DNA from: Bacillota bacterium
GTDB taxonomy: Bacteria; Bacillota; UBA994
Direction: 5' to 3'
Assembly: GCA_018725535.1 (NCBI GenBank)
Contig: QLUS01000087.1
Span: forward strand, 1-6,697
Length of the DNA: 6,697 nucleotides
Made by a program: the position numbers and the translations under genes. The notes below the pieces were generated by a model that saw only the letters and a list, made by a program, of their open reading frames with translations, had not been told where the DNA came from and did not search any database. Of this stretch, positions 6,313 through 6,697 are shown one piece after another (position 1 is the first letter of the stretch; each line of letters begins with the position of its first letter).

Positions 6313-6348
6313 CTATTCTGATTAAACCGCAAGGAGGGTATTTATCTA

Positions 6349-6606
6349 ATGAACAACACTGCCTCCAAGGTGTTTCTGAGCGCTATGCTGGTGCTAATGC
6401 TTATGCTTGTGGTGACGGGTTTAGTGACCTACGTCGTACCCAGCGGGACATTCGACCACCTCACGATGAGCTACACGGCTCACGGTGTGCGGGGCATCTC
6501 CCGCGTGGACTGGTTTGGGGCGCCAGTGTTTGTTCTTGCTGGGGACTCTGGTCCGCAGATTATCGCCATTGTGCTATTCATCCTAGTCATAGGCGGTGCC
6601 ATATAA
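6349..6606 (+). pseudogene. YfcC-type transporter (COG1288), truncated after about 85 codons
   Basis: The product begins with a short polar N-terminus, then a first membrane helix and TYVVPSGTFDH (27-37), then a loop and a second helix ending IAIVLFILVIGGA (72-84). This matches the start of the YfcC family of membrane transporters (about 460-510 aa; E. coli YfcC has TWVVPVGMFD and MFMLVIGGAFGI at the same points). Here the frame stops one codon after IGGA, at TAA 6604-6606. Neither of the other two forward frames downstream resumes a YfcC-like sequence, so this is a truncation or rearrangement and not a simple frameshift. The start ATG has a near-perfect SD, AAGGAGG (6331-6337), with a slightly long 11-nt spacing, suggesting the 5' end was recently functional. 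A minus-strand flavodoxin-like fragment abuts and overlaps its 3' end. Confidence 0.7.
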
Positions 6607-6697
6607 ACTGCGGGCGATGCCCTGCACGTCTTCTTTCATGTTTCCGGCGTCATCGACACTCACACTGGTACCGTAAGGATTCCCGCCGGCCTTTAAT
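6583..6697 (-). pseudogene. Flavodoxin / WrbA-like NAD(P)H oxidoreductase, C-terminal part, probably trimmed at its 3' end (partial)
   Basis: Reading leftwards from the right edge, the minus strand encodes LKAGGNPYGTSVSVDDAG, then NMKEDVQGIARSLYGT, and after AYD ends at TAG (6585-6583). A G(G/S)xPYG(A/T)S segment followed by an acidic stretch and an IAR helix is the C-terminal pattern of WrbA-type and related flavodoxin-fold, FMN-binding NAD(P)H oxidoreductases of about 200 aa. In those proteins the IAR helix continues for another ten or more residues; here it breaks into AYD and a stop exactly where the YfcC-like gene sequence begins on the other strand. The C-terminal helix therefore appears to have been replaced by transporter sequence. 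The N-terminal part of the gene lies outside the window, so overall integrity is unknown. Confidence 0.55.

Noticed and set aside
1..6697. tRNA, rRNA, CRISPR array or insertion sequence
   Set aside because: No cloverleaf-like segment, no regularly spaced repeats, and no transposase or long terminal inverted repeats were found by eye, including around the junction near 6600.

Overview
The window reads as chromosomal DNA of a Gram-positive, probably clostridial (Bacillota) bacterium with moderate-to-high GC. This is an inference from strong Shine-Dalgarno (SD) sites, use of TTG and GTG starts, a tightly overlapped operon and the flavour of the proteins (clostridial-type MBL and DUF58 proteins, a UMF1-type MFS transporter). 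No marker gene fixes the taxonomy.

Left edge (1-833): the 5' end of a minus-strand UMF1/Atg22-like MFS transporter runs off the window at base 1. It starts on TTG at 116. A divergent regulatory gap (117-311) separates it from a plus-strand PAP2-superfamily membrane phosphatase (312-833, TTG start).

Centre (866-6166): a good sigma-A-type promoter (TTGCCA, 17 bp, TATAAT) followed by a leader hairpin precedes six same-strand genes. They are a glyoxalase I-like VOC protein, an MBL-fold hydrolase, a cysteine-type glutathione peroxidase, a MoxR AAA+ ATPase, a DUF58 protein and a polytopic membrane protein ending in a DUF4129-like domain. From the peroxidase onward the genes overlap by 1, 4 and 11 nt, which suggests translational coupling. 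The first half looks like carbonyl and peroxide detoxification. The second half is the MoxR-DUF58-DUF4129 membrane/envelope module, but with no transglutaminase domain and no von Willebrand A (vWA) protein in view.

Right edge (6167-6697): this stretch looks like decayed or rearranged DNA. It holds a short antisense remnant resembling a bacterial PH domain, then the first 85 codons of a YfcC-type transporter with a good SD. That transporter is cut off inside a conserved membrane motif at about 6600. Directly abutting it, on the minus strand, is the C-terminal part of a flavodoxin/WrbA-like protein that runs off the window end. The two broken genes meet tail to tail at an apparent recombination (or assembly) junction.

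No RNA genes, CRISPR array, insertion sequence or convincing intrinsic terminator were seen.
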